Shown: positions 14,601 through 26,330, counted from the stretch's first letter. The stretch is DNA of 64,000 nucleotides from Lepraria neglecta (GCA_033220425.1 CM065651.1:992001-1056000); one strand, 5' to 3'. Translations and numbers: made by a program. Notes: generated by a model not told the origin, from the letters alone.

Positions 14601-17407
14601 TAAGAACAAGAAAGAATATATTACGTATATATAGGATGTCCTCGGATACCTATTATAAGTGAAACTTCTTCTTAAACTAGAAAAGTGCGAATTCTACAGG
14701 GAATTAGTAGAGTTTCTAGGATTTATAGTTAGTATAAAAGGTATTAGTATAAGCCCGAAGAAGATTAAGGCTATAGCTGAATAGCCTATACTATAGGACG
14801 TCAAAGTAGTATAAAGCTTCTTAGGATTTACTAACTTTAATAGGAAGTTTATTAAGGGCTACTCTAAGAAAGTACTACTACTAATAGATATTATAAAGAA
14901 AGATATCGGGTTTATATAGGGAAAAGACTAATAGAAATTATTCGACACATTAAAGAAAGTATATATAGATCTACTAGTACTCTATACCTTTTAAATAAAC
15001 GAGCTAGCTTATATCGAAACGGACGTATCGGATCTTATAATAGGAGTATACTTATACTAGATAAAAGACTAAAAATAGTATCTAGTTACCTACTATTTAA
15101 GGAATATATTAGTAGTAGAATAGAACTATAATATATACGACAAGGAGTTACTTATCGTAGTATATATACTTTAGAACTAGCGAGTATACGTAGAAAGCTA
15201 CTTAGACTTAACTATCTTTACGGACTATAAGAACCTTCTTAACTTTATAATAATAAAGGAGTTAAATAGATAATAGGTCCGATAGTTAGAACTACTAGGT
15301 TAATATAAGTTTAAGATAACCTATACCCTAGGGAAGGATAATAGTCGAGTAGACGCCCTTAGTAGGCGATTAGACTATATAGAAGAAAAGAATATTATAG
15401 AACGACTAATCCTAAAGAAAGAAGCCGATAGATTATTAGTACTATACTAAGTATTAGCTATAACCCTTTATATAATAGGACCTAATACGACTAATAGGAT
15501 CGTAAAGGCCTACGAAGATAATACATTTGTAATAATCCTAAGAAAGGATTAGCCGGATACGGTATTACTTAAATACCGGGAAAAGACTTATCTGCCTAAG
15601 TAATATATAGAGGAAGTAGTTAGGGATTACTACGACGACCTATTATAAGGTTATCCGGGAGTTACTAAAATAATAGAGCTCCTAGAAAGGGGATACGCGG
15701 CGCTAAAGCTTCGAGCGCGCGTTGAATAATATATTAAAGAATGTATTTAATACTAGCAGAACAAGTCTATATAATATACCAAATATAGACAAATATAATT
15801 TATACTAGTTCTAGAATTACTATAGGACGATATCATAATGGACTTTATAGTTAAGTTACTACTATCTAAGGATCTAGCTACTTAGGATATCTTTAATTCA
15901 ATTATAGTCATTATAGATAAACTAACGAAGTATACTATTATAGTACCTTTTAAGGAAACCTATAAAGTAGATCAGCTAGTATTTATATTGTTAGATAGGC
16001 TAATAAGGGATTATAGTATACTAAAGTTAATTATATTAGATAGAGATAAGCTCTTTATATCTAATTACTAGAAGATACTTATTAGAGTAATTAGAACGAA
16101 ATTAAGGATATTAATAGTATACTATCCGTAGATAGATAGATAAATAGAATATACAAATTAGATAATAGAAGTATACCTTAGATACTACGTTAACTAGAAA
16201 TAGGATAACTAGGTATTACTACTTCTAATAGTATAACTAGTATATAATAATAAGATATTAGATATAATAAAGCTAATACTATTCTTTACTAATTATAGAA
16301 AGAATATAAATACTTTTCTATAATCTAGAGAGGGACCTAATATAGAAAAAGCCTTAGTAAAGGCGGACGAGCTAAAGAATTTATATAAAGATATATAAAG
16401 ATCTATTAAAAGCTTAAATTCTAAACTAAAGGAACGAATTAATAAGAAAAGAAAGAATATTCCTTAGCTAAAGAAGGGGGATAAAGTATATCTCCTAATA
16501 AAAAATATAAGAATAATAAGACTAAGTAAGAAACTAGATTATATTAAGGTTAGACTATTCTTAATTAAATAGGTAAAAGGACCTATTAACTATAAACTCG
16601 AGCTTCTACCTAATACTAAGGTATATCCGGTATTCTATATCTTACTCTTAGAGCTAGTAGACTCTAATATACCCTTATAGGAAATATTTTATTATAACGT
16701 TAAAGAAGAAACGGAGTTCGAGGTCGAGAGGATTCTAAATTAGGTTAATTAGAAGTATCTAGTTAAATAGAAAGAGTATAATAATACCGAAAACACCTAG
16801 GAACCTCTTAGGAACCTCCGGAACTACTAGGACCTTCTATAGGAGTTCCGGGAATAATCGGGAAGGAGAACTAATCGGTTCCGTCTAGGAAGCCAAACTG
16901 TTTAGATAAGATATTAAATATCTAGCTATCAGGAACGCTTAGGATAGACCGCTAGTCTTCTTCTAACTCCTTAATATTCTATATCTCTTAGTCTATAATC
17001 TTCCGCTTTTTATCTTTAAGTTATTTATACTACGTCTAAAGGTGTATTAGTATAGCCTAAAGACGTATAGACTCTTCCGTATTACGAGCTAACTCTTCGC
17101 GCATAGTTTTTAACTATAACTACGCTTCCTTTCGTTCTATCTTAATATAATATATCTTAAGGGGTAACACTACAAGGTCGTATTTTCTACCGCTGCCTAT
17201 ACAGTTAGAATACCTATTAGAACCTGTACCTATCAAGTACTACTTGCCGCTGGCAACATATCGGGAATACAGCCGTATCACGACTTCGGTTAGCTTACTA
17301 GCTAACACCGTTCGGCGGACGGTCGGTTTATCTAAACGTTTAGTACGTCGGGGTAGTATAAAGGATAGATAGTTTCTCAGGACGAGAAATCTGGGAGAGG
17401 GAGCTAA

Positions 17408-17920
17408 TATTACGATCAGGAAACATGATCAGGGATACGCTTAAGGAGCGTAGCGCCCGTTATGGTTCGAGTCGACGAATCGGTATCCGACTCGGACAGA
17501 CCCTGAAGGCTTGGTATATTAAGCGATAAGTGCAGTGGTCGCAATGAGCGCGGTGCGATCAGTGCGATCAGTGCGATCAAGAAGGCTTGGCATGTTAAGC
17601 GATGAGCGCAGTGGTCGTAATAAGCGCGGTGCGATCAGTACGACCAGTGCGATCAGGAATGCTTGGCATGGATTTCGTATGTCTATATATGCGGAGCACT
17701 ACTTACTACTTGGAGCATCGTGCTCAACTTGCTATTCAATTATTTACTACATGCGATAGATCTCTTAGGCTAGGCACTAAATATATATTATCTGATTATA
17801 TACCAGACCCGCTTAGCATCACTTGAAGCCTGCTTCACCCTCTTGCTCTATTGTACCTCCATCCCTATTAAGAATCAATCTATATATAATAGACTACCGC
17901 ACGCAACGTGGTTCGTAACA
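17408..17920 (+). repeat. 3' LTR of nested element (513 bp)
   Basis: Same length and sequence as the 5' LTR, with scattered transitions (for example TGTTACG at the 5' LTR start is TATTACG here). It carries the same two 76-bp tandem units (17,505-17,580 and 17,581-17,656) and is followed directly by the ACCGT target duplicate. Confidence 0.92.
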
Positions 17921-18527
17921 ACCGTATAACGAGAGTCTTAGACTTTATAACCAAGTAATCTATTATAAGCCGTAGGAGAATAACGGATTAAGCTAATAAG
18001 AAGCGGTCTAACGTTATATACGATAAAGGAGATATAGTATTCCTATCCAGTCGGAATATAAATATAGAACGTCCGAGTAGGAAACTGGATGACAAGATAC
18101 TAGGACCGTTTAAGGTATCAGATAAAGTTGGATTATCATACCGACTAGAACTCCTATCTAGTATACAAATATATAATATCTTCTACCCTAGTCTACTACG
18201 AAAAGTATCTATAGACCCTTTACCTAGTTAGTAAACGGAGCTACTAAGACCTATTATAGTAGATAACTAGGAAGAGTAGGAGATCGACGACGTCTTAGAT
18301 ACTAGACTATTCGGTCGTGGACGCTATCTATAGTTCCGGGTCCGATAGAAGAACGAGCAACAACCGGACCGCTAATAGTACTATACGGACGGCGGTGAAT
18401 TTGGTAACGCTTAGGATATAGTCGACGACTTCTATACGCGCTACCCGAACAAACCAGATAGTCCGAGTCGGCTATAGTCGTCTTACCTTCCGTATCAGGG
18501 ACGATACTTGCTTGAGGAGGGGAGTAG

Positions 18528-18737
18528 TGTCACGGCTTAGCCTTTGCTTACTGTTGGTGCCGATACGCGTAGTATAGAGCATAGTTATCGAACGTTCGAT
18601 TATTGCTTATCGCTTATAGCTAGCAGCTTGGCGCGTCTCCAAGACGCGCAGGCTTCATGTATCTATCTTCTCTCCTTAGATATGTTCTTCTAGTTATACT
18701 TCACCCCTATCGACTCGCTCTAGGTAGGCCCCTGATA
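18528..18737 (+). repeat. 3' LTR of gypsy copy 1
   Basis: It starts TGTCACGGCTTAGCC and ends GCCCCTGATA, matching the 214-bp LTRs at 38,474 and 44,209 and the solo LTR at 44,791 (reverse). It is 210 bp long. The differences include the RIP-type change TGACA to TGATA at the end. A purine-rich tract (GAGGAGGGGAG, about 18,514-18,524) lies just upstream as the expected polypurine tract. Confidence 0.88.
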
Positions 18738-18769
18738 GTCTTCTATTTATCGCTACGCTGAATTTAGAT

Positions 18770-20900
18770 ATAGTAATATATATCCTTAAGGTCTAACTTC
18801 GAGAAGATTTTAGTACCGCTTAAGCGGCCTAGCGTCTCTGTAATTAGGGGTAATAGGTACTAATACTTGATTATTACTATATTTAACCCTCGATAATCTA
18901 TATAAAGATATAGCCCCCTATCCTTCTTTAGTATAAAAAGTATAGATACTCCTACTAGCGAAATAGAGTAGTAAATCTACTTCTTTCCTAGTATATTGTT
19001 AAGGTACCGCCGAAGCTCTATTAGCTTCGTTCTTAATAGATTATAGATAGGACTATAAGGTAGCTCTCTACCGTCTAACTTAATAGTATAGTCTCCCTAC
19101 TTTTATTTAGGTAAGATCTCTACTTTCTTACTTAAGAATATATCTTTATACTTCTATAATTCAGGAGGAAGGGTTATATTAAACTCGTTAGTCTAAGGTT
19201 ACTCCGCTATTATAGTACTAGTATAAACTATAGTAAATACTTTCTATTCCTATTATAAAACTTTACTAAATTCGGTCGGTCTATCTAGCTATATTAGCCT
19301 AGGATTTATTTAGTACCGCTATTAGCGCGCTAGCGTATTAACTATAATACCTGACTTATAAAGTACTAGTATCCCGATTATTAAGTCGGGACCCTCCTAG
19401 TCTATAGTATAGAATAAGGAACTATATTCCTTTTCTTGCCCCTAGTTATTAGTAGCTATATAGCTTAACTGAAACGCCCTATAACAAAAAGTGCCTTGCC
19501 CGCTCGGTTATACTAGTATTAGTAAGATAGCGCGCTCTAGCTATAATTATATTATACTACGAACCGCTAAGAGACCAAGCTAATTATTGCCCTAGGGTTA
19601 ACTAGCTCCTTAAAAGGCTATCGACTACCTAGGAGGATTACTTATCCCTTAAGGTAAAGAGGTTCTAAAGCTTCTATTTATTAGTCTTTCCTCGTATACT
19701 CGGCGGTAGTAGGGTACTATCTTTCTCTAACTATACCGAATTAGTAGGAGTAAAGCTTAGATTATCCCTATAGGGATATTCTAGCTTCTAATACCCCGTC
19801 TTACCGTAATAATAATAATTATTATTATAGTATTTAGAGTTAGCCTTAGATACTAGATAAGACTTAGAATTTCGTCTCTTCTTACTACCTCGCTAATATC
19901 CCGCTAACTCTCCGCTAGCGGACTTAGTTAGAGTACTAAATACCTATTCTTCTAAAGGCTTACCCTTACTACTAGATCTAGTTATTAATAGATAACGCTT
20001 AAGATTCTTTTCTTATATAATTATAAGTACTAGGAGACTATTACGCGTCGTCGGGATACTATCGGTACTTAGGATTTTAGACTTTAACTCAGGGCGGAGT
20101 TTAGTTAAAAAGCTATTTACCCGGAACTCTTCTAATAGGGGAGTAATATAGCTTTCTAGTTCTTCTAGATAAGCTTTAAAGATAGAAACCTTCTATCCCT
20201 ACTATTACTTAGTACTATTTAAGCGCTTATAGGTAAGTAATTAGTAATTTACTAGATCTACTACTAAATCTAAGAGAAACTAAGAAAAGTTCTTAAAAGA
20301 ATAATCGTCTAGCTGTTCCTTCCGAAAGTATTAGCGCTATTATATCGCTATATCCCCTTCTAGAGACTATATATAGTAGAGGATTTTCGCCCTATTAGTA
20401 GTAAAATATTTAGGACTTAGGAGGAATTTAATTTCGATATCAGCGAACTAGCGGATATACTCTCCTTTACTATTCCCGTAATATAGTTATATCTTTTTAG
20501 GGTATATTATCTTTACTACTAGTAAGACTAATAGCGCCTTACTATTACTAAGCCTATTAAAGTCTTCTAAATCAGCTTTAGCTCCTAGTCGAAGCTCTAT
20601 ATTCCGAGCTTCTAACTCCCGGACGCGTTTTTCTTCTAATAAGTATTAGTTTTCCGCCTTAAGTTAGGTAATCCTCTACTAGAGTATCGGAGATAAAAGG
20701 GTCGAGCCCGAGGACTCCGCTATCAGCGCGTTATCAGGGCGTATAGTCTCTATTTCTAGTTCCTCTAAAAGGCGCGGTCGTCTTACTATAATATTCTACT
20801 CCGGGCCTTTAGCCTTAAAGGTTAGAGTAATTAGAACTATAAGGTATACTCCCCGTTAGCGGGCCGTTCTCGCTCTATAAGATAGGCTCCTCGCTAGTAG
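18770..20900 (-). mobile_element. Minus-strand Ty3/gypsy fragment (gag to reverse transcriptase), RIP-ruined
   Basis: On the minus strand, 18,780-18,910 reads DYRGLNIVIIKY followed by LLPLITETLGRLSG and TKIFSKLDLKDIYYY, a classic gypsy reverse-transcriptase segment. Upstream on that strand (19,000-20,900) is a degenerate protease/gag region rich in stops. No LTR was found at either edge, so it is a fragment truncated near the 3' LTR of copy 1. It is a different family from the other two elements. Confidence 0.72.
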
Positions 20901-21329
20901 ACCGTTACTGCGCTCTAGGAACTACGTCCTGCTAGCGCTACAATATTAGAGTACGGCTTAGCTTCTCGCTATTACTATACTACTATATATAAAGGTATTC
21001 AAAGACGTGAAGTAGTTATATTACTGGTATAGTATAGGTAGTTCTATATTAGAACTAATTACTAAGGACCTTTAGGAAAGAAGTGAGTAGACTACTCCTT
21101 AAGCTTCTCTCTACGGGTAATATATAGCCGCTATTAGGCAGCTAGCGTACTACTAAGAGTCTAGCTCCTAACGTCTACTAAGTCGATCGAATATCATCCC
21201 GACCTACTCCGGCGCTCCGCGTACTAGGATATATCGGAACAACTTTACTAATAAGATAGACCCTTCCAATATAATAGTTGGTATTATAAAGATATACCGG
21301 CCCTTAGCCCCTTTAGAGTTATTATTATT
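20901..21329. repeat. RIP-degraded spacer, unidentified
   Basis: CpA/TpG-poor sequence with no readable protein or terminal repeat. It bridges the minus-strand gypsy fragment and the P450 relic. Confidence 0.5.
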
Positions 21330-22150
21330 CGATAAGTATAAAGCTTACTATTTTACCTCCTCGCGGCTTCTTATAGCATTATTAATATACTTATCTATAA
21401 ACTTATATATCTACTTTACGCTCTCCCAAAACCTCCCCTAGCCCGGTACCCAATCTGCAAAAATCCCTATCCGGAATCGAGCTTCTCTTCCATCCTGTAC
21501 CCTCTGAAACGTAGTTATAAACCTTATATCGAACGACTCCCGGTACAACAAACTTAGAATAGACTTCCCGAATATAAAATCTGTGATTACATCCGCGGCA
21601 AACCTAAGGAAGAGCTCCGCTAAGTCGACGATCGTCTCGCTATCAGTAGGGATCGTATAGATAAGATTCTGTACGTGTATTTCGAGATAGGGTATATCGG
21701 CAATCTAACTACGAGCGAAGCTGGGGCGAAGAAGGGCGCGGGAATAGGCCTATTCTACGCCGTCGGAGAGGAAGATAGAGCGGCCTAGAAGGGGAGTGAA
21801 GGACTTTCGACGCGATTCTCCGGCGGTGTAGTCTGCGAATTTATTATAAGAATGGTCTTAATGTTAGCGGATTCGATAGTATTAATCATAGGGGGTTAGA
21901 AGGGTGAGGATTGGAGGGTGAAGGTGTTGCCGTAGTTATAGTAGAGGTGCTGGATACGCTAGAGATAGGTTTTCGATTTGGCAGCGCGGAAGGAGTCTAG
22001 GAAGAAGTCTAGACCAAAGAGGAATAGGTTAAGAGGGTATATAGCAGGAAGAAGATATTGGTGGAACCAAATCAGGCGACGGCGGGTAACATAGAGACTT
22101 ATAGACCTGTATAGGAGGTAGAAAGCAAGAGGACTTAAGGGGTCGAACAT
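21330..22150 (-). pseudogene. Cytochrome P450 relic (N-terminal half, CYP52/584-like), RIP-damaged
   Basis: On the minus strand, a nearly continuous P450 frame runs from about 22,150 to 21,330: GLDFFLDSFRAAKS, LLGRSIFLSDG, then SRALLRPSFAR followed by a stop in place of Gln, IADIPYLEIHVQNLIYTIPT, VDLAELFLRFAADVITDFIFG and GIFADWVPG ending at another stop. These match in order the same regions of the intact P450 at 28,374-30,014 (GIFTADGAIWARSRALIRPT). The C-terminal half with the K-helix ExxR and heme loop is absent. Several stops fit CAG or TGG to TAG changes. It therefore looks like a duplicated P450 hit by RIP and then truncated. No start codon is assigned. Confidence 0.8.
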
Positions 22151-22319
22151 ACGCGCGAACGATCTACTGGAAAAGATTTCCGGGGGACCGAAGATCCTTC
22201 GCCAGCTCGCTTTACGCTATTTAATCCAGTAGATTAGATATCTAGATTGCTGTGTAGGAGAGTCTTATAAGAGTCTTGACATAATATTCTTGTAGAGTAA
22301 AGCCTGAAATGGTATACTA

Positions 22320-22600
22320 CCCCTGAAGAGCTACGGAGCGAGGGTCCCGAAGCCGCCCATCACTCAGCCACTTATTACGCCTAGAATACCACTTTTAACA
22401 CAATTTTATTGGCCTATACGCGGTCCCCCGCCTTCTATACGGTCCTAGAGTCTCTAGTGTCTAATATTGGCCTTCTCTTTGACTGATGAAGCGGGAAGGT
22501 GGGGGAATTGTAATAATTTGGTGGTTATGGAGTACTATTCAGGTGCTCGCTTAAGGGGCTCGCTTAGGAGGGTCTCGGCTGGGAACGACATGAGATCTCG
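22320..22600. repeat. Dispersed repeat family, copy A
   Basis: Landmarks GTCCCGAAGCCGCCCATCA, CACTTATTACGCCTAGAAT, TATACGGTCCTAGAGTCTCTAG, AATTTGGTGGTTATGG and CGCTTAGGAGGGTCTCGGC recur in the same order at 44,701-45,225 (copy C), and the two ends recur at 33,655-33,800 (copy B, internally deleted). No coding capacity. It is probably a non-autonomous DNA element, but I could not fix termini or a target duplication. The frame at 22,467-22,685 falls in this repeat and is not a gene. Confidence 0.65.
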
Positions 22601-23117
22601 GGTAGAAAACTCCTGCTGCGCTCTTGGTAGCTTCGAGCTAAGGATGCTGTTCAAAGTCTCGCTCGGCTGTGTCGAAGCGATTTAATAATAGCTCAATAAG
22701 AACCGGCAGAGTCTCGTTTTTGCCCCTCTGCCCCGAACGCCAGACTACCAGCGGCGCGGACGGCACGATGAACTTCAGCCGCAATAGGGCAGACCTCGGC
22801 AGACCTTATGAAAATAAGCAGATGCAGGCATCAGTCCTTGTATATAGAGTATCTTTTATTCTTCGTGGCTATCACTTTTACTATACTTGTACTCGACGCT
22901 CGTTATCCGCAACCAAAATACCCCAGTAGTTTTCTGTTTCACGAGAACAATGTCAGGCAGCAAAATCAAGTATTACTGCTGCACCAGCTTTGCACCGCAA
23001 TAGGATAGCCCGGAGTAAAGACGACCCGAGACTGTACATGCATGTCAGCATCCATATCCTTTCTGGGTAGGAAGCCTCCCCACGTTTTGTCATTCAATCT
23101 GTCACTGGTATTCCAGA
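22601..23117. other. Non-coding stretch at the left edge of the gene island
   Basis: Composition changes here from RIP-type to normal, with CpA and TpG common. Short frames at 22,669-23,008 have no recognisable features. No promoter motif could be assigned with confidence. It would be the 5' flank of the decayed gene beginning at 23,118. Confidence 0.5.
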
Positions 23118-24890
23118 ATGAGCAGTACCGGAGCCGCGCCGACCGAATATGAGATGCACAGTATCAATGAAGGCCAAAGACATTCACCTCCCCTATCCGT
23201 GCAGACTGCTTCAACATTCCCGCTCATGTCCAAAAATAAACCGGTCACGCCTCCTCCGATGAATGAGCATGACAGCCTCCCACATCCATACACTACTCAC
23301 ACATCCTCTATATATCCTCTACTGCCCAAGGGAGAGCCTGCTACGGTGAAAGACCCCACCAATCTAAACGATGAGGAAAAAGGAGAGCCCCGAAAACACG
23401 CGATCGATGGCCGGCGTCTATTTGCACTATATCGATGCATTCCCCACATCATACCCCTCGGCATTACAATCGCAATCATTTCTCTCAACATCTACAGCCT
23501 CTACTAGAGTGACCTTGGGGCTTCAAATCAGAAGGTGATTCTGCAAGCCTGGCAGTATGCAGCCAAAGCACACGAATTACTAATGGGGGCCTCGCTATCC
23601 ATCATCGTTCTGCATCGGATCAAGTACAGCCTGAGTGTATCGAAAGGTGTTCCGTTAGGCTTCGTCACTGCAGGGTATCAGCTTTCGGACATTACATATC
23701 TTCTTCGCGCAGATTTCTGGGGCGGTGCGACAGCTTTTACCCATCCTAAAGACTTCTCTAGATGGCTTCCCTTAAGCTTTCTGCTTGCATCATGCATCGC
23801 CTTGACGGCGCTGGTAGGCCCTTCCTCGGCCATTATCATGTTGCCGAGACTGGACTGGTGGGATATGAAGTATCCTCAGGTCTATGGAAATACGTCAGAG
23901 CGCATCTTCATGAACTACAGGTACGCCTCTTCAGAGTGAACATCTTTTCTCGTACTTGATCTTGATCTTAGTCGCAAGAAATATTATATGAGCACACGGT
24001 TTTCCATAATATCTCATAACTCCAATTGCGCACTTGCAAGAGTATCACTAACTTTCAATGCTTTGCAAAGCATGGCGGAGTTGTGGCCAGCGGACATCAC
24101 CAGCGACCTCTATAATCCAGCTAACGGTGACGCCTGCTCTAACGCCGAGGGTTTGAGCGGCGAGTTCTGTCCTCAGTCTGCTTTAATTCTCGTAGGTAGG
24201 TAGGTCGCTGCGCATCAGAATCAGGGACTCCAACCTAATCTTACCGTTGGGTTGGACGGTGGAGTAGAAAAGATCTTAACCTCCATCACGGGCTCAGGCG
24301 GCACACCGGATGAGACTAGCTGGACAATTACTTCTGCAATTGGGCAACAACAAGCGCGAGATCTGGGAAACTTCTGGGAGTGAAGAATCTTAGTCTTGCA
24401 AACATCAACAGACCGCTCCTTGTTCATTCTTGGACAATGCACCATTCAAAAAGCCCCTAGTGCAAATCCAATCCCATACCGTCTTCGATCCAGATATCAA
24501 CTCCACAACGTTTATGTTCCCGCACGATCAATTGACGACCCCACCCCTGGACTCCTACGTAGACGAGACATGGAATCTTCCTGCCACATTCATCGGTGAC
24601 ATGGTCGGCGACCAAGACGTTGGCAACAGGGCCAATGACCCAAGCGAACCCCACGTGTTGTTCTCATGGTTCGACACTGCGTCCAACTTCAGCAGCAATG
24701 GCGCACCATCCCTTGGCGCCGTAGCCGCCTTCCGCACCCAAAACAACTCTCGTGCAATAACCACCTGCACAATCGACGGTCGCTGGGCCCCTGTGACAAT
24801 TCTTCTTGACCCGCGCACCGACTCTACAGTCTACCTGTGTTTTCCGCGCAGTCAGCACATTGTCTTCCATATTCTTCCTTGTCAATCTTG
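23118..24890 (+). pseudogene. Decayed large fungal membrane glycoprotein gene
   Basis: The frame starts MSSTGAAPTEYEMHS with a Pro/Ser-rich cytosolic stretch, then a transmembrane segment (PLGITIAIISLNIYSLY). It is cut by TAG at 23,505-23,507, where a Trp codon is expected (TGG to TAG, RIP-like). The same frame resumes to 23,939 (SDLGASNQKVILQ, AAKAHELLMGASLSIIVLHR, FWGGATAF). A likely intron follows (donor GTACGCC at about 23,922, acceptor TTAG at about 23,977). Further pieces lie in other frames: LTVGLDGGVEKILTS near 24,240-24,300 and a long extracellular piece at 24,430-24,840 (VFDPDINSTTFMFP, TTCTIDGRWAPVTILLDPR). The arrangement matches a common but uncharacterised Pezizomycotina membrane-protein family, which is usually longer, so the 3' end is missing. 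Function unknown. Confidence 0.7.
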
Positions 24891-25444
24891 TCGTCGGACT
24901 TCATTATGGACACTGATATTACCAAAATTTTGATGTCCGAGGACATGGAGTCTCCAACGGGTACACCAACGCAATACAGTCAGTCCTATCTTGGGAAGTT
25001 GCTTTTTCACAGACTAAAGAAAGATATACCTACCTAAGGTATCTGTGTCACATTCTCTTGGCTTCATGGTGGTTCAAAAGTGTCAAACACTACGGTATAC
25101 TCCATACATTTTGATTGGACCGTTTGTATTGAAGGGACACTACCCAGGAGAAACATAATGTAAAAAGTGACACATGGAAATGTCTTCCCCTTCCAATTAT
25201 CAACGCTATCAGCCCTTCGCCTAAACCATGTCTATGGGTGAAAGGATCACGCAAATCTCGAAATTGCATATCCTGAGCATTCGTTATCCCTCACATGGAT
25301 TATCCTTGCCACATACAGTATTTCGAGCAACAGAAAGCACACAGTCCGTTTGCAAAAGCACATTTCGTGGACTACCGGACAGTCAGTATAATAGCGACTC
25401 GGTGATAAAGACAATCGCCGCACTTCTCATGTTGTCCTAGTTGT
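24891..25444. other. Non-coding stretch downstream of the secreted-peptide gene
   Basis: Nothing protein-like stands out. The small frames at 24,837-25,037 and 25,228-25,440 have no signal peptide or family motif. This should contain the 3' end of the minus-strand peptide gene that stops at 25,445. Confidence 0.5.
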
Positions 25445-25647
25445 TCAATAGAAATCGCCAACGTCGGTTTCAGCGCCACCCACATTCTTCCCCGGGGCTT
25501 CTCCCATGTTCTCTACCCCTGGTTAGCTTTTACTAGGATTTTTTGAAGCAAAGGACACTCACCGTATCTAGCTGTAGCAGGCATTGGGACAGCAACGGCA
25601 AGTGCTGCAAAAGTGAAGAGATATGCAGCGGTATTGAGAAGACGCAT
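25445..25647 (-). CDS. Small secreted peptide, candidate RiPP precursor (52 aa)
   Basis: Exon 1 is 25,563-25,647 and exon 2 is 25,445-25,518. The 44-nt intron has donor GTGAGT, branch GCTAAC and acceptor CAG. The spliced frame encodes 52 residues. Residues 1-20 (MRLLNTAAYLFTFAALAVAV) form a clear signal peptide with an Ala-rich end. The mature part starts about PMPATARYGVENMGE (21-35), continues Gly/Asp-rich, and ends TDVGDFY. A longer in-frame ATG exists at 25,725, but the inner ATG places the signal peptide at the N-terminus. The gene lies about 0.7 kb from a UstYa-like gene on the same strand, which suggests it is the substrate of a RiPP pathway. Unlike known dikaritin precursors it has no repeated core and no KR/RR Kex2 sites, so it could instead be an unrelated small secreted protein. 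Splicing is inferred, not proven. Confidence 0.6.
25519..25562 (-). other. Intron of the secreted-peptide gene
   Basis: 44 nt, donor GTGAGT, branch-like GCTAAC only a few bases from the CAG acceptor. Without splicing the frame ends in a stop two codons after the acceptor, losing the C-terminal 24 residues. Confidence 0.6.
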
Positions 25648-26330
25648 GGTGCACTGGGTTTGATGGCAATGCTGGTTATGATGTAGTAAGAATGTGTAGG
25701 CTGTTGGAATGGGATTCGTCAACAAGTGTTCAAGCTGTTATGGGTTGATCGCTAGGAGATCACAAGTCTCCTCGATCGGATGTCAAGGTTCATATAGTCA
25801 GGTATGCTTATGACGGTAAGTTTGTTCAGCAGTTACATCCGGAGCTAAAGATATGGGGCAGCAGTGAAGGGTGTGTGGAGCAGTCCTAACGGGGAAAGAA
25901 GGCCGTTGCTGGAAGATCATCCCTGCAGTGGTGAACTCAAATATGATATTGAACCCTGGACGTTCACCGCTCCACTTAAGCAATCAGGCATGAATACACT
26001 ATTGCTTGATAACTGGACTTCTGGACTGAGTTAGGTTCGTCGTGACTTTGCTAGGCTGCAACATCATGCTCATGCACTTTGCCATCCCACGGGACATCAT
26101 GCAATGTAGACCAGAAACCACAAGGCGTCTATGACCCTTATGGTAATTGGATTGTTGGGACCCTTTAACATAGAACCCCCGGGGCTTGCCATACCTATAT
26201 CATCGGAAACCTGGTATACTCTCTTTCATAAGATGTGATTTAGCAAAGTTGCGATTTATTTTTCATAGTGTGAGCTGTTACAATGTTCACCACTGTATGT
26301 GGCCAGCTAGTGTACTGTCGGGAAACCCGT
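25648..26330. promoter_or_regulatory. Intergenic region, promoter of the secreted-peptide gene
   Basis: This 683-bp gap lies upstream of the minus-strand peptide gene and downstream of the minus-strand UstYa-like gene. No convincing coding frame is present. No transcription-factor site can be named by eye. Confidence 0.45.

Larger units (their letters stand above)
11144..17920 (+). mobile_element. Complete Ty3/gypsy chromovirus-like element nested in copy 1, RIP-ruined
   Basis: The element is 6,777 bp with 513-bp LTRs at both ends (TGTTACGATC...GTAACA) and a perfect 5-bp target duplication ACCGT at 11,139-11,143 and 17,921-17,925. The interior reads, through many TAG/TAA codons, as gag with a zinc knuckle (12,518-12,559, where the second and third Cys and the His now read Tyr), protease, reverse transcriptase with intact AYLDDILIYS (14,571-14,600), RNase H, integrase, and a chromodomain (VKWKEYNNTENTWEP, about 16,763-16,807). 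The Cys/His to Tyr changes and the TGG/CAG to TAG changes are what RIP produces. It inserted after copy 1. Confidence 0.93.
8094..18737 (+). mobile_element. Ty3/gypsy retrotransposon copy 1, 5'-truncated, interrupted and RIP-ruined
   Basis: The pol region (8,094-11,143 then 17,926-18,527) matches, base for base apart from RIP-type transitions, the complete element at 38,474-44,422. In frame but stop-riddled one reads protease-side sequence, reverse transcriptase ([12 protein letters not shown] near 9,210), RNase H, integrase and a C-terminal chromodomain-like segment (EWEIDDVLDTR). The 5' LTR and gag are missing. The 3' LTR is at 18,528-18,737. A complete second LTR element (11,144-17,920) sits inside integrase, flanked by ACCGT duplicates. 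Removing that insertion would rejoin the pol homology without loss. Confidence 0.88.

Noticed and set aside
22467-22929. Frames of 72 and 86 codons at the island edge
   Set aside because: The first lies in dispersed repeat copy A. Neither shows family features.
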